Positions 42,936-54,500 of a DNA stretch of 64,000 nt are shown here, piece by piece (positions within the stretch are counted from its first letter, which is position 1; the number at the start of each line of letters is the position of its first letter). The notes under the pieces are model-generated. The model worked only from the letters and a program-made list of their open reading frames with translations. It made no database searches and was not told the origin of the DNA. The position numbers and the translations under genes are program-made. The DNA comes from Anodontia alba (lineage: Eukaryota; Mollusca; Bivalvia; Lucinida; Lucinidae), in contig OZ024835.1 in the NCBI GenBank assembly GCA_964016985.1, positions 64,192,828 through 64,256,827 on the forward strand, given 5' to 3'.

Positions 42936-43221
42936 CGGTGGTCCCGGTGTTAGTCTTACTCTTTGTTGCTCTGTGGTTTATTCTACGAGGCGATTTGTTG
43001 TATGTCTTTCCGTGTGTCATTTTGTTCTTGTGTTTTTCAATCATTTTAGTATTGCGATTACCTCGCTTGGGGAAGAGAGAGCTAATCTTAGTGCTTTTTC
43101 GTACGTTTGTTCGATTTGTGCTTGTTTAGATTTGTCGGTTTCCTCTTCCTCTTGGGGTCTGGGAAGGGCTGCGGTTTGTGATTGTGGCATTCCCTGGACT
43201 TTTCTCTTACCTTTTTTGCAG
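42936..43221 (-). repeat. 280-bp repeat R, copy 2 (inverted to copy 1)
   Basis: Reverse complement of the copy at 42012-42288, with roughly 90% identity by eye. Together the two copies bracket the minus-strand RT fragment. Upstream of it on its own strand lies the 180-bp tandem array. Confidence 0.7.
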
Positions 43222-44318
43222 GTAATGAGGACAGCCATTAAATTTTGGACGAGTTCCATTTTAGGTCAGATCGGACTATTCACATGAGAGTTACTTGCCA
43301 TTTAGTCTCTGTTAGACATATAATGGGAAAATGTTCGATCTTTATCAAACTTGCAGATAACGGGGACAGACATAAAATCTTGGACTAGTTCGATTTAAGC
43401 AAGGTTTGGACTAATTACATGGTTGTTGCCGGCCCTTAAGTGTCCTATAGATTAAAAAAAATATGCTGATAATAGCGACTTTATTTTTGGACGTATTTTT
43501 TAAAATACGTCCTTTAGAAAAGCAATGTCCGGACGGGCACGCGGCGGGCGTCGACCCATGTTAACCTTTCGGTTAACCTTTTTTCAAAGTTATATGTTAC
43601 CTTTATTCTACAGTGGATTGCTTTCATATTTGGTAGGATATAGAGGAAGACCAAAAAGTGTTTCACGTGCAAGAGAGACACTTCTCACTTTCTTCATTAT
43701 TTAGAAAATGTTGTTCGGCGTTTTTCTTGTTTATCATTAGGCTTGCAGTTAATGAGGACAGCAAAAAATTTTGGATAAGTTCGATTTTGAGCCTGATTGG
43801 ACTATTCACATGAGAGTTACTTGCCCTTCAGTCACCTATAGACATAATATTGGGGAAAATGATGTCCAAACGAGAGTATTGATTTTGATTGGGTCTACAT
43901 CAAACTTGCAGATAACAACGAAGGCTCAAAGGGTTAGCTATAGGGTAGCAAGGTTCAGTCGTCCGTCCGTGCGTCCACACTTTCGAACAAAAAATATCTT
44001 CAAGACTAGTTGGATAATCTTGGTCAAATTTCACAGGTACTATCACTGGGATGGGGATTGGCTGTATTTGGTTTTAGGTCAGGTCTTGTCAGAAAAAAAG
44101 GAAACTTTGGTTTCCACGGCAACCAAAATGTCCCATTGACATATAATGGGGAAAATGTTCTCTGGGCGGTAGTGACTATTTTTTTTTTTTTTTTTCAAAT
44201 TGTCATCAAACGTGCTGGTAATGAAAATGGGCATAAAATCTTGGACATTCGATTTTGGACCGAATCGGACAATTTGCATGAATTTACCTGCCTTGTTAGG
44301 CTCCCTTAGACATATAAT

Positions 44319-44599
44319 CATTACGAAAACACGCCTATTCAAATATATTGAAAATTTTACAACCAAAAATGTAAAATTTTCAGATAATAAAAATTGACAT
44401 TTCTCATATTTCTGCTCAAAACATAGATTTTGGGTACTAGTTAGAACCGCCCCGGCGAGGCGGTTCTAACGAGTACCCACAATCTATGTTTTTGGCACAA
44501 ATAAGAAAAATAAAATGTTTACCCCTGTAAGCCCCAATTTTACTATATAAGAGTGGGGTTTAAGAGGGGTCAATATTGTATAGGTATGTTTTCGTGATG
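44319..44599 (-). mobile_element. Hairpin MITE copy 19
   Basis: Full length, inserted in the 180-bp tandem array. Confidence 0.9.
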
Positions 44600-44792
44600 T
44601 GGAGAAAATGTTGTCTGGCTGATGGAGATTTCATTTCTGATTGGCTCTTTATCTAACTTGCATATGATAAGTACCTGCATAAAATCTTGAAATGATTCGA
44701 ATTTGGACTAGTTTCAACAATTGGCATGAGAGTAACCTACCTTTGACGGTCCTGTAGACTTAGCAAAATGTTGTCCGGGCAATACCCAGCTA

Positions 44793-44884
44793 GCATTCTA
44801 CGTAAATCTACATCGGTCCGTCATCGGCCCGTCAGCTACCCTGACGGGCCGATGACGGCCCGATATAGATTTACGTAGAATGCT
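44793..44884. repeat. 92-bp near-perfect palindrome
   Basis: agcattctacgtaaatctac, cggcccgtcag, 5-bp loop, then the mirror ending gtagaatgct. Inside the 180-bp tandem array. Confidence 0.85.
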
Positions 44885-45000
44885 GACTGGATAGTGACTT
44901 CATATTTGATAAAATTTTCATCACTTGCAGATAATGAGGACAGCCATAAAGTCTTGGACGAGGTATATTTTAAGCCAGATCAGACTATTCACATAAGTTA

Positions 45001-45266
45001 TTTGATGCGCCGTCCAACTGGAGACCAGGACCCCCGCCGAGGTCGGCAACATTCTTTCGTGGAGATTGATCATGAAATATTTTCTACGGTCATTCTCCCC
45101 CTTCCGCTGATACAAGAAGGGCAGTTGTCAGTTTCTGGCGAAAGAATGTGCACAATACTGGTTAACCGCTTAGAGGACTAAGCCTGCCCAGTAAACGTGT
45201 GGTTAGGTAAACTGACCGCGCTCGACATGACCCCATTGGGTTGACTGGGCCGTAAAACCTCAACAC
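45001..45266 (+). mobile_element. tRNA-derived SINE, head damaged
   Basis: Starts within the tRNA head (gatgcgccgtccaactgg), complete body and tail ending gggccgtaaaacctcaacac. In the 180-bp array. Confidence 0.82.
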
Positions 45267-45935
45267 AATAAGTATTTGCCCTTGTCTCTTATAGGCACGT
45301 AATGGGGAAAACGTTGTCTAGACATTGATCGAATCAGCTTAATCAAACTTGAAGATAGCGAGGACAAGCATACAGTCTCGGACAAGTTCGAGTTTGGTCC
45401 AGTTTCGACCATTTGGCATGAGAGGTATCCGCCCTTGAGGGCCCCAAATACTTCGGAAAAAGCTATCTGGATGATAGCGATTTCCGTGTTGGTCGATCTT
45501 CATTAGACTTGCAGGTAATAAGGGCAGCCATAAAATCTCGGATGGGTTAAATTTTCGTGCAGATTGGACTATTCACATTAGAGTTACTTGCCATTCAGTC
45601 TTACATAGACATATTATGGGGAAAATATTGTCCGGACGATACCGACTTCATTTTTGATCCGATCTTCAGCAATCGCAGATAACGAGGACAGGCATAAAAT
45701 CTCGAACAAATTTGACTTTGGCTCAGTTTCGACTATTGACATGAGAGTTACCCGCCCTTAAGGGTAACTAGGCTTAGGAAAATGTTGTCTGGACGATAGC
45801 GATTTTATTTTTGATCGAATCTTCATCAGACTTGCAGGTAATGAGAGCAGCCATAAAATGGACGAGATCGATTTAGGGTCAGATCGGACTAGCCACATGA
45901 CAGTTACTTGCCAGGTAGTCTCCTTTACACATATA

Positions 45936-46255
45936 CAGTTAACCCTCGTTATCTCGAACTCGCTTATCTTGAATAACCGCTTATCTCGAAGTGAAAATCT
46001 GGTCCCTGCCTAAACATGAAAATGTAAAAACAAGTTAAAAAATATTGAGGAAAAGAAGAGAAATTGCTCCTAAGGAGCAATTTCTCCTCTTTTCTACAAT
46101 ATTTTCAATATATCTCTACTTCAAGAGTCCAATTACAATGTGGTTATTCGAGTCATTTTTTTTCCTCAATTCTGCAAATCTGATATGTCGAGGTGCGGAT
46201 ATCTCGAGGTATTTCAGAGAGCCCATTGGAATTCGAGATAACGAGAGTCGACTAT
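45936..46255 (-). mobile_element. Pogo/Tigger-type MITE, copy 2
   Basis: TA-flanked CAGTTAACCCTCGTTATCTC start; ends gagataacgagagtcgacta. Central hairpin aattgctccta/taggagcaatt. Lies 345 bp upstream of the OATP2 ATG. Confidence 0.88.
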
Positions 46256-46534
46256 AATGGGTAGGTAATAGCGGTTTCATTTTATATCGCAAGGCAGCAA
46301 ATTTTTTTCATGCATTATCAGTCTGCTCGGATGTGCAGTTTGATTCTAGTCTTCGTAAGGCTTACGTACGTTTTCTAATAAACAGAAAGTACGTTGCGGC
46401 TAATTAATACTCCCCACCAACCACAATGTCGCAGCAACATTATAACGTTGCTGCAACGTCGCCTTTGCAGCAACGCTATAACGACGTTCCTGTAACGTTG
46501 TGTGTTTGTTGGATTCTATGTTTTATTTTGACAG

Positions 46535-46599
46535 GGTGTAACGTACTAACCTGGTGCTACATGTAGAACGTCGAAAAATCTACACGAAACGAAACCAAT
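46535..46599 (+). other. Probable OATP2 5' untranslated exon part
   Basis: A possible acceptor (ttttattttgacag) precedes this stretch, so it may be the 5' leader part of the first coding exon. An in-frame TAG at 46564-46566 sits 33 bp upstream of the ATG, and an A at position -3 of the start supports ATG 46600. No promoter was recognised. Confidence 0.4.
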
Positions 46600-46925
46600 A
46601 TGAATGCTGAATTGACTTTGGACACCCAAAATGGCGAAACTGCAAGACATTCAGGCACAGATACCATTGCGGAGCCTCCATTGGAACCCGGAAAAACCAA
46701 AATCGAAAGTGAGGTTAAAGAATCACATGGTTTAATGTTAGCATTCTGCATTGTATCTGGACTTGGTTCCCTGTTTTCCCTTAGCTTCCAGACCTACATT
46801 TCGTCGCAGATTACGGTGATGGAACGGGCATTTGGGCTTAGTAGTTATAAGAGTGGCATTCTTCTCAGCGCCAATGATATTGGATTTGTTGTTACTGTTT
46901 TATTTGCAAGTCATTTCCTGAGTAG
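46600..46925 (+). CDS. OATP2 exon 1: start, TM1, TM2
   Basis: Starts [22 protein letters not shown]1 is [20 protein letters not shown], then [20 protein letters not shown] and [20 protein letters not shown]. It is nearly identical in layout to OATP1 visible exon 1. The donor is agtag/gtatgt. The frame stays open for another approximately 130 codons into intron and MITE sequence; that extension is not OATP-like and is rejected as coding. Confidence 0.95.
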
Positions 46926-48520
46926 GTATGTGAATTTTATAAACAGCAAACACCCACAAAACGTCGAACCATATTTAATCATAGCACTGACAGCACTGGT
47001 GGGTGGATTGTCTCTGAGTGTTGGCTCAGAAACTGGTCCTGAAGAAAAGCCTTCACTTTTTTCATTACGAAAACGCGCCTTTTCAAATATACTGAAAATT
47101 TTACTACCAAAAAATGAAAAATTTCAGATAAAAAATTCTGATATTTTACATATTTCTGCTCAAAATATAGATTGTGGGTACTCGTTAGAATCGCCTTGTC
47201 AAGGCGGCTCTAACGAGTACCCACAATCTATGTTTTTGAGTAGAAATAAGAAAAATAACGTATACCCCTGTAAACTCCAGTTTTACTATATAAAAATGGG
47301 GTTTAAGGGGGTCAAAATTATATAGGCATGTTTTCGTGATGTTTTTATTTTTCGCATGGTATGTAAGTTTTAGATATCTGTTAGAATCGCCTCGTGTGTT
47401 TCTTGAAGCATTAAATAATTTGATTTCATTTTCAATAATTTCAGAATAACTGTAACTCGTGAACGAAAGTTTTGTGCCAGTCAAATAAACATTATAACGA
47501 ATTTGTCATTGTATCGAGTGTCGGTAAAAAGAGGGTTGACTGTATTAGTGAGATGTTAAGAACGTTGCAGGGAAAGAAGACCTTGTTGATCTTGTCTTAT
47601 CTGGCCTCGTAAAGAGACACAAGGCGTAGCATATGCAGGGGTGGCAACATGCAACTGAAATATCTCTTCTCCTCATCTTTTCTGTACTTATCCCATGAAG
47701 ATGAGAGCTTGGTAAATCCATGAATTCTGGCCAAGAAAAATAGATTATAAAAGGAATCACCCTTGAGAGCCATGAACACGCACACAAAGACGAAATACCT
47801 GAAGTGTCTAAAACTTAAAATATATGACTGAAGTAAAAAAAAACTTAAAATCTTTAGGGTTATCTTCCCCTGCCGCTGTGGTGTGTTTGTTTGTTCGTGT
47901 TGAGGTTTTACGGCCCAGTCAACCCAATGGGGTCATGTCGAGCGCGGTCAGTTTACCTAACCACACGTTTACTGGGCAGGCTTAGTCCTCTAAGCGGTTA
48001 ACCAGTATTGTGCACATTTTTTCGCCAGAAACTGACAACTGCCCTTCTTGAATCAGCGGAAGGGAGAGAATGACCGTAGAAAATATTTCATGATCAATCT
48101 CCACGAAAGAATGTTGCCGACCTCGGCGGGGGTTGAACCCGCGACCTCCTGGTCTCCAGTCGGACGGCACATCCAACTGAGCCACCGAGGCCGGCAAACG
48201 CTGTGGTGTGTACATGTATAAAACCATCACATTGTTAAACAACTTTATTCTGCAAAATTTTCATCAAAGTTCACGAACTCTTAAAATGGCGTTGAATTTG
48301 TTCCGTCACACTCCACTGACTTTCGTTTTTGGTAAAACATATAACAATTAACACATTCTTTTTCTTCAAAACCAAGAACTGCTCAAAATGATGATGCTTT
48401 CATTAGTTTCAATGACAGGATTGGCAAAATGTTGCATAAAATCAGCATATCTTTAGTGATTTTTTCTCGCAGAAGATGAGCGACCCGTGACCCTAGGACA
48501 TCTTGTAATTCTATTCATTG

Positions 48521-48551
<31 letters not shown>

Positions 48552-51500
48552 TTCGCTTTTTTTTCGATAGTAAAATGGCTGCAAATTGGGTAGGGTAGTT
48601 AAATTAGAGGCAGTTTTCAACAAGTTTCGTTTGTTCAAATTTTCTGAAATTTTCGCAACACAGTAAGAAAAGTAAAACACATTACGAAAACACGCCTATT
48701 CAAATATATTGAAAATTTTTCAACCAAAAAAGGAAAATTTTCAGGTAAAAAATTGAGATATTTTTCATATTCCTTCTCAAAACATAGATTGTTGGTACTC
48801 GTTAGAACCGCCTCGCCGAGGCGGTTCTAACGGGTACCCACAATCTATGTTTTTTTAGCAAAATAAGAAAAGTAATGTATACCCCTGTTCACTCCAGTTT
48901 TACTATTTAAAAGTGGGGTTTAAGGGGGTCAAAAATATATAGGCGTGTTTTCGTGATGATATTTTCTTGTATAGCATGTCTAAAAATCAATTTATTATAG
49001 TAATTGCACAGGTCAAAGCAATTGTTGGCTATAAATTTGAAGAAAAATATCCACAAACATATTCATGCACTTTTAAGGCAAGGCAACAGCACAGAAAGCT
49101 GAACATTTTGCGACAAATTTCATGAAAATCAACCAACTTATAAGCAAGTTATAGAAGTTCTAGGCTGTGAGTAAGTGACGTCATGACTTCACAATTAAAA
49201 ATATATAATAACAACCATTTTGATGCAAGGATTTGCCAGTACGGGGCACATTACATCTCATTATATACAATGAATATTAACCTTCAAAAAGTGGGAATAA
49301 ACAACCCATATCTGTAAATAAGCAGTTTTTGAATTTTGACACGCGACAAGGCTAAAAAATGGCGGCCCCTATAGCAGCTATTTTGAAATGTTCAAAACGC
49401 CATATCTTCATAACCGTTCAAACGATTTTCATGAAACTTATTGCAAAATAATTTGCTCCTAAAGACCTTTTATTTAAAATGCCTATAGATTTTTCTAAGC
49501 GTTTCTCTTTAATTTTAGGGTAAATATTACACACACACACACGCACGCACGCGCGCGCGCGCGCGAATAGCAAAGAAAACATGGTTTATGGAAATGGTGA
49601 CAATCAGAACAAAATATTTTCATTTAAAATAAAACGCCTACCAGAAAACATCTTTCCGAGTGACGTCGATAGGAAAGTAATTCTGTTATCATGTGGTTAA
49701 TAATCAAATTCTTCCTCGTTTACCATATTATTTGCCGAAAATGCCATGATTCACATAGCTCTGTGTAAGAAGGTTATTATGATAAATATATTTTCTAACT
49801 CACAATAACATACGTTGTAGTAGGCATTATAAGCGTCTATGTAATGTATTTCTAATAAGTACTACAAAATATGTTCATCAGATTTGGTTAAAGAAAGGCT
49901 TTTAAACAGCCATGGCTAAGAAAAATGTTTTTTTTTTGCATAGTCGTATTGACGTAATAAAATACATGTGATAATGTTCTGCAGGTAGTGTAAACCCTGA
50001 TAAGCAGGTAGTGTAGGCCCTGATCAGATGCGCATGCACAGTCTTATCTGGGCCTTCACTGCCCGCATATGCAGTAACTACCCTTGCCCCATGACACAAT
50101 TCATTTGTATTTGTAGACAGCATATCCCAAGGATGCTTGGAGCATGCATATTAGTGTATGGAATTGCTGGGGCACTATCTAGTCTACCACATTTCATAAT
50201 GCCAGTCCATGATGTATCCTTGTCTAACACCACGCACCAAAATAACAACGTATTATGTATGATAGGAAGGAATAACTCAACACCAAGTGTAAGCTCTCCG
50301 TATGAGTTAGGTCGGTAAGGATTCCCTAAACCTACAAACGTTGATTCGAAAAAAAAAAAATCTAAGGAAGATACTCAGGAATGCCACAGCCATGCCAAAA
50401 CAGCCTTCTATTGGCACCAAAAGTGGGAGAAATGAGAATCAAACCACACACACACACACACACCTACACACACACACACACACAGAAAAAAGAAGAGCTG
50501 CAAGAGATGAATCTTGTTAGAAAAACTAATTGGGGATGTGGGAAGTTAAACCAGTGTAAATCGCTATTTTGAGACTGGATGTAGAGGCGACTGCTTCGGT
50601 TTTCAGCATTACGAAAACACTCTTATTCAAATATATAGAAAAGTTCACGTCCAAAACTGAAAAATTTCAGATAAAAAACTCTGATATTTTCATATTTCTG
50701 CACAAAGCATAGATTGTGCGTACCCGTTAGAATCGCCTCGGCGAGGCGGTTCTAACGAGTACCACTAGAACCGCGTCGGCGAGGCGGTTCTAACAAGTAC
50801 CCACAATCTATGTTTTTGAGCAGAAATAAGAAAAATAATGTATACACATGTAAACCCTAGTTTTACAATATAAAAATGGGGTTTAAGGGGGTCAACATTA
50901 TATAGGCGTGTTTTCGTGATGGAATAGGCGGATGTACAAGTTTGAGCCATCGTAACTCTATTAGGAGTTTTATCTTTAACAAAAGGCTTGATCTTCACAA
51001 GCTTGTAAAAGCTAATACTTAGTTATAACTCTGAACAGTCAATGGAAAATAGCACTGACCTTTGGTAAAGGAGCAATGACAAATTCTAAGATTGTCCGCG
51101 CAAGTTAGCAAGCAAAAGTTACAAATATTTCATGATTATAGAGTTAAGACAATAAAATGTCCTCAGAAGGACTTCCATTTTCTTTTCCGTTTTTCAAAGG
51201 TAATTTGAGGGAAAATTGACTAAGAATAGTAATGGGTCATATTCCAGTTTCACCTCTTATATTTGGTCACATGTCCGGAAGTGACATCCCCGCGACCTTA
51301 CCAATAGTAAATATTAGCACGATCGCGGGTTAAATTCGCAATGTGTCTGTCTTTATGTAATTGCTGTACTGGTCACTTATTATTTCAGACCAGTTGTGAT
51401 GCAACTAGCGACCAACCCACGGAAGCAAACCCCAGTAATCGATGGATTCCGGTATTCATCGCCACCATGATGGTAGTTCAAGGAATAGTAAAATCATCGA

Positions 51501-54500
51501 GGCAACCATTAGCAATGACATACATTGACAATAACACAAAACAGACTGGAACTGGTCTTTATATAGGTTAGTTATAAGCACCAAGGAACCGAGGTAATTT
51601 GGTAAACAACGAGTCTATAAGATTCTTAGATACAGGTAATGAATTTTACTCTTTCACAGTCATATGCGATAATAGTGGGCTTCATATTGAGCCGTCTCAT
51701 CAGGATCTACGCTGATTGACATTTTGTCTTTAAGCTTTACATACAAACTATTTTCAAATCAATAGTTTGTTTGAAAAAAAAAGAACAGACGACAAATGTA
51801 GTCCGAAATTTTGCGTCGAAATATTTCTTCGTTTAAACGTAAGAGTTGGGCTTGTCGATGATGGGTTCTGGTATAAGGACGTGTCAACCCATAAGGGTCC
51901 TTTGTGTCATGTTAAACTCGTTTCGCTGTTTAGTATGATATGTGACTAGTGATAAGCAGACAATGATCGCGCAAATAAAGTCACCTATAAGTCGATGAAT
52001 GTTTCCTGTCATATCAAAGATTAGGCGAGTCCATCTAAAATCCGTATTTAGGTACAACATGATAGATATACGTAACATTTCGGATCTTTTCGGGTACATT
52101 CATGAGGCATTCCGCAATGTCGCTGCGAACATATCTAAAATATAAGGTCTTTATGTCAATGGACAAGTTGGTAAAATGTCGTCAAAACCATGCAAGATGT
52201 GTAGGCACCATACACCATTGTGTCAAAATTTTAGTACTTATTTTACTAGTACAGGACAGAACAGAACATATATTTTATTCACTCAGGTCAATTATGACAT
52301 GTGAGAATATAAACAAGTAGCTATAGGATAAAGTGGCCAATACTTAGCACACATCTCCCGAAAAAGGAGACAAATACATTTACTGTAATATCTTGTCCTT
52401 TAGTAATGGTCTAATACAAAAATTGATCATAGGGAAGGGTGAGGATGACATTGATAATTAGTATAATAGTGACAACAAATATACCGGTTTGGTCATTGCA
52501 AAATAAAGGAGACAACAGCAGTAGGGACGGTCTATCTTCAGATACATGCTCATGTTGGACATTACGCGTAGCTAAGAGAAATAAACTGGACCGTCCACTA
52601 TGTAATTCTTAGTAACTATGATAAATTAATAATCAACGTGATCATCTCTTTATCTTTTGTTAGAATCAGTAGAAATATACTGTAACTGAATAAACTTAGA
52701 GAGGTTATCCGAACTATTGTCGGCGCAGCAAAGCGCTGAGCCACATCAGTGGTTTGACCATAGCTCCGCTGACCGAAAAATGTACAGTGAACCCTCGTTA
52801 CAATGACAACATTTGTTCCCAAAAAATGTTGCCATTATAATGAATTTGCTGTTGTAAAGAATCCGTAATGACTGATATGTAAGAAAGGCCTTGTTTTATT
52901 CTTATTTCCTCATAGAACATATGTTTTGGATATTTCTTAGAATCACCTCTCTAAGGCGATTCTAACAAATATCAAAACATATGTTGCTTGAAGATTTTAT
53001 GCAATGTTTTTGCATAATTTCTCATTAACCGTCATCTCTTGAGCGAAGGTTTCATGACATTCAAATTGTCATTATAACGAATTTGGTCGTTGCATCGAGT
53101 GTCGGTATAAAGAGGGTTGACTGTAAAACACGAATATTTTCGCAGCGTAAATGACTATGGGATCCTGACCAGACCCTACGATACTCAGAATGCAGACCTT
53201 CAAATTACACTCTCTAATCTGATGCAACTCTTACATGTCTTGACGATACGTAATTAGTGTTAATAGATGAATATTCACTGACCGTGACAAATATATATAT
53301 TCTTTGCTCAAAAATTATGATTAAAGCCAATCATATTACGAGGTATAAAATTTCATTTTAATCAGGATCACTGTCAAATTAGCAGCCTCATCACCGTTGT
53401 CTGAGGACGTGACCAAGCAACACCACACATCTTCCTCTCGCTTGCTGTATCAATCTCGTAGGCCTCATCACCGTTGTCTGAGGACAAGCAACACCGCACA
53501 CCTTCCACTCGCTTGCCGTATCAATCTTGTAGGAATAATAACGAATGAAAAACAATGTCTGTAAAATCGAATATTTTTTTTTCATGTCAATGACTTTATC
53601 GCTGGAGAACACCTCTTAAGCCGCCGCTAGGGGCGTATGCAGCCGCGCAAACTAAAGTATTGCATACGAAGAGACTCAATCAAATCGTGTGTACGATTTT
53701 CGTGATTTTGTGTGTTCTTTTTTTCCAAACGCAATCGTTTTTGACATTTATTTTACATAATTTGAGGCAGGAATTTGAAAACCTATAGAATGCTATAAGT
53801 GTAAGGTCAATGATCATTTCAGCCCTACAACAGCCATGCACTCAATATGACCGCGATCTTTGATTAATTTGGTCGAGATTTTTCATAGTGTGCCGAGACC
53901 AGAAGGCACGGATACCAAAAGCATCTCATTCAGATGTGGCTTAATATAAGCGCATTACGTCTTGTTTTTTTTTCTCTCTTTTCATTACGAAAACACGCCT
54001 ATATAGTTTTGACCCCTTTAAACCCCACTTTTATACAGTAAAACTGGGGTTTACAGGGGTATACATTAATTTTCTTATTTCTGCTCAAAAACATAGATAG
54101 TGGGTACTTGTGAGAACCGCCTCGTCGAGGCGGTTCGAACAAGTATCCACAATCTATGTTTTGAGCAGAATTATGAAAAGAAGTAGGAGAAAAGTCCAGG
54201 GAGTGCCACAATCACAAACCGCAGCCCTTCCCAGACACCAAAAGGAAGAGGAAACCGACAAATTCAAACAAGTACAAATCGAACAAACGTACGAAAAGCA
54301 CTAAGATTAGCTCTCTCTTCCCCAAGCGAGGTAATCGCAATACTAAAAGGACTGAAAAACACAAGAACAAAATGACACACGGTAAGACATACAACAAATC
54401 GCCTCGTAGAATAAACCACAAAGCAACAAAGAGTAAGACTAACACCGGCACCACCGCCTTAGAACCCACGCTGGCTACGACGGCAGCGCCTAGCCTTTTA

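Larger units (their letters stand above)
43210..45930 (+). repeat. Degenerate tandem array of about 160-190 bp units
   Basis: Units recognised by ggtaatgaggacagccataa, gatcggactattcacatgag, gttacttgcc and catataatggggaaaatgtt. Landmarks occur near 43219, 43352, 43745, 44665, 44925, 45354, 45513, 45677 and 45833. It is interrupted by hairpin MITE copy 19, a SINE and a palindrome. No consistent frame. Confidence 0.75.

Noticed and set aside
46926..47325. Open frame continuing past OATP2 exon 1
   Set aside because: It runs through a good gtatgt donor into intron and a hairpin MITE; the next OATP residues are found in frame at 50117.
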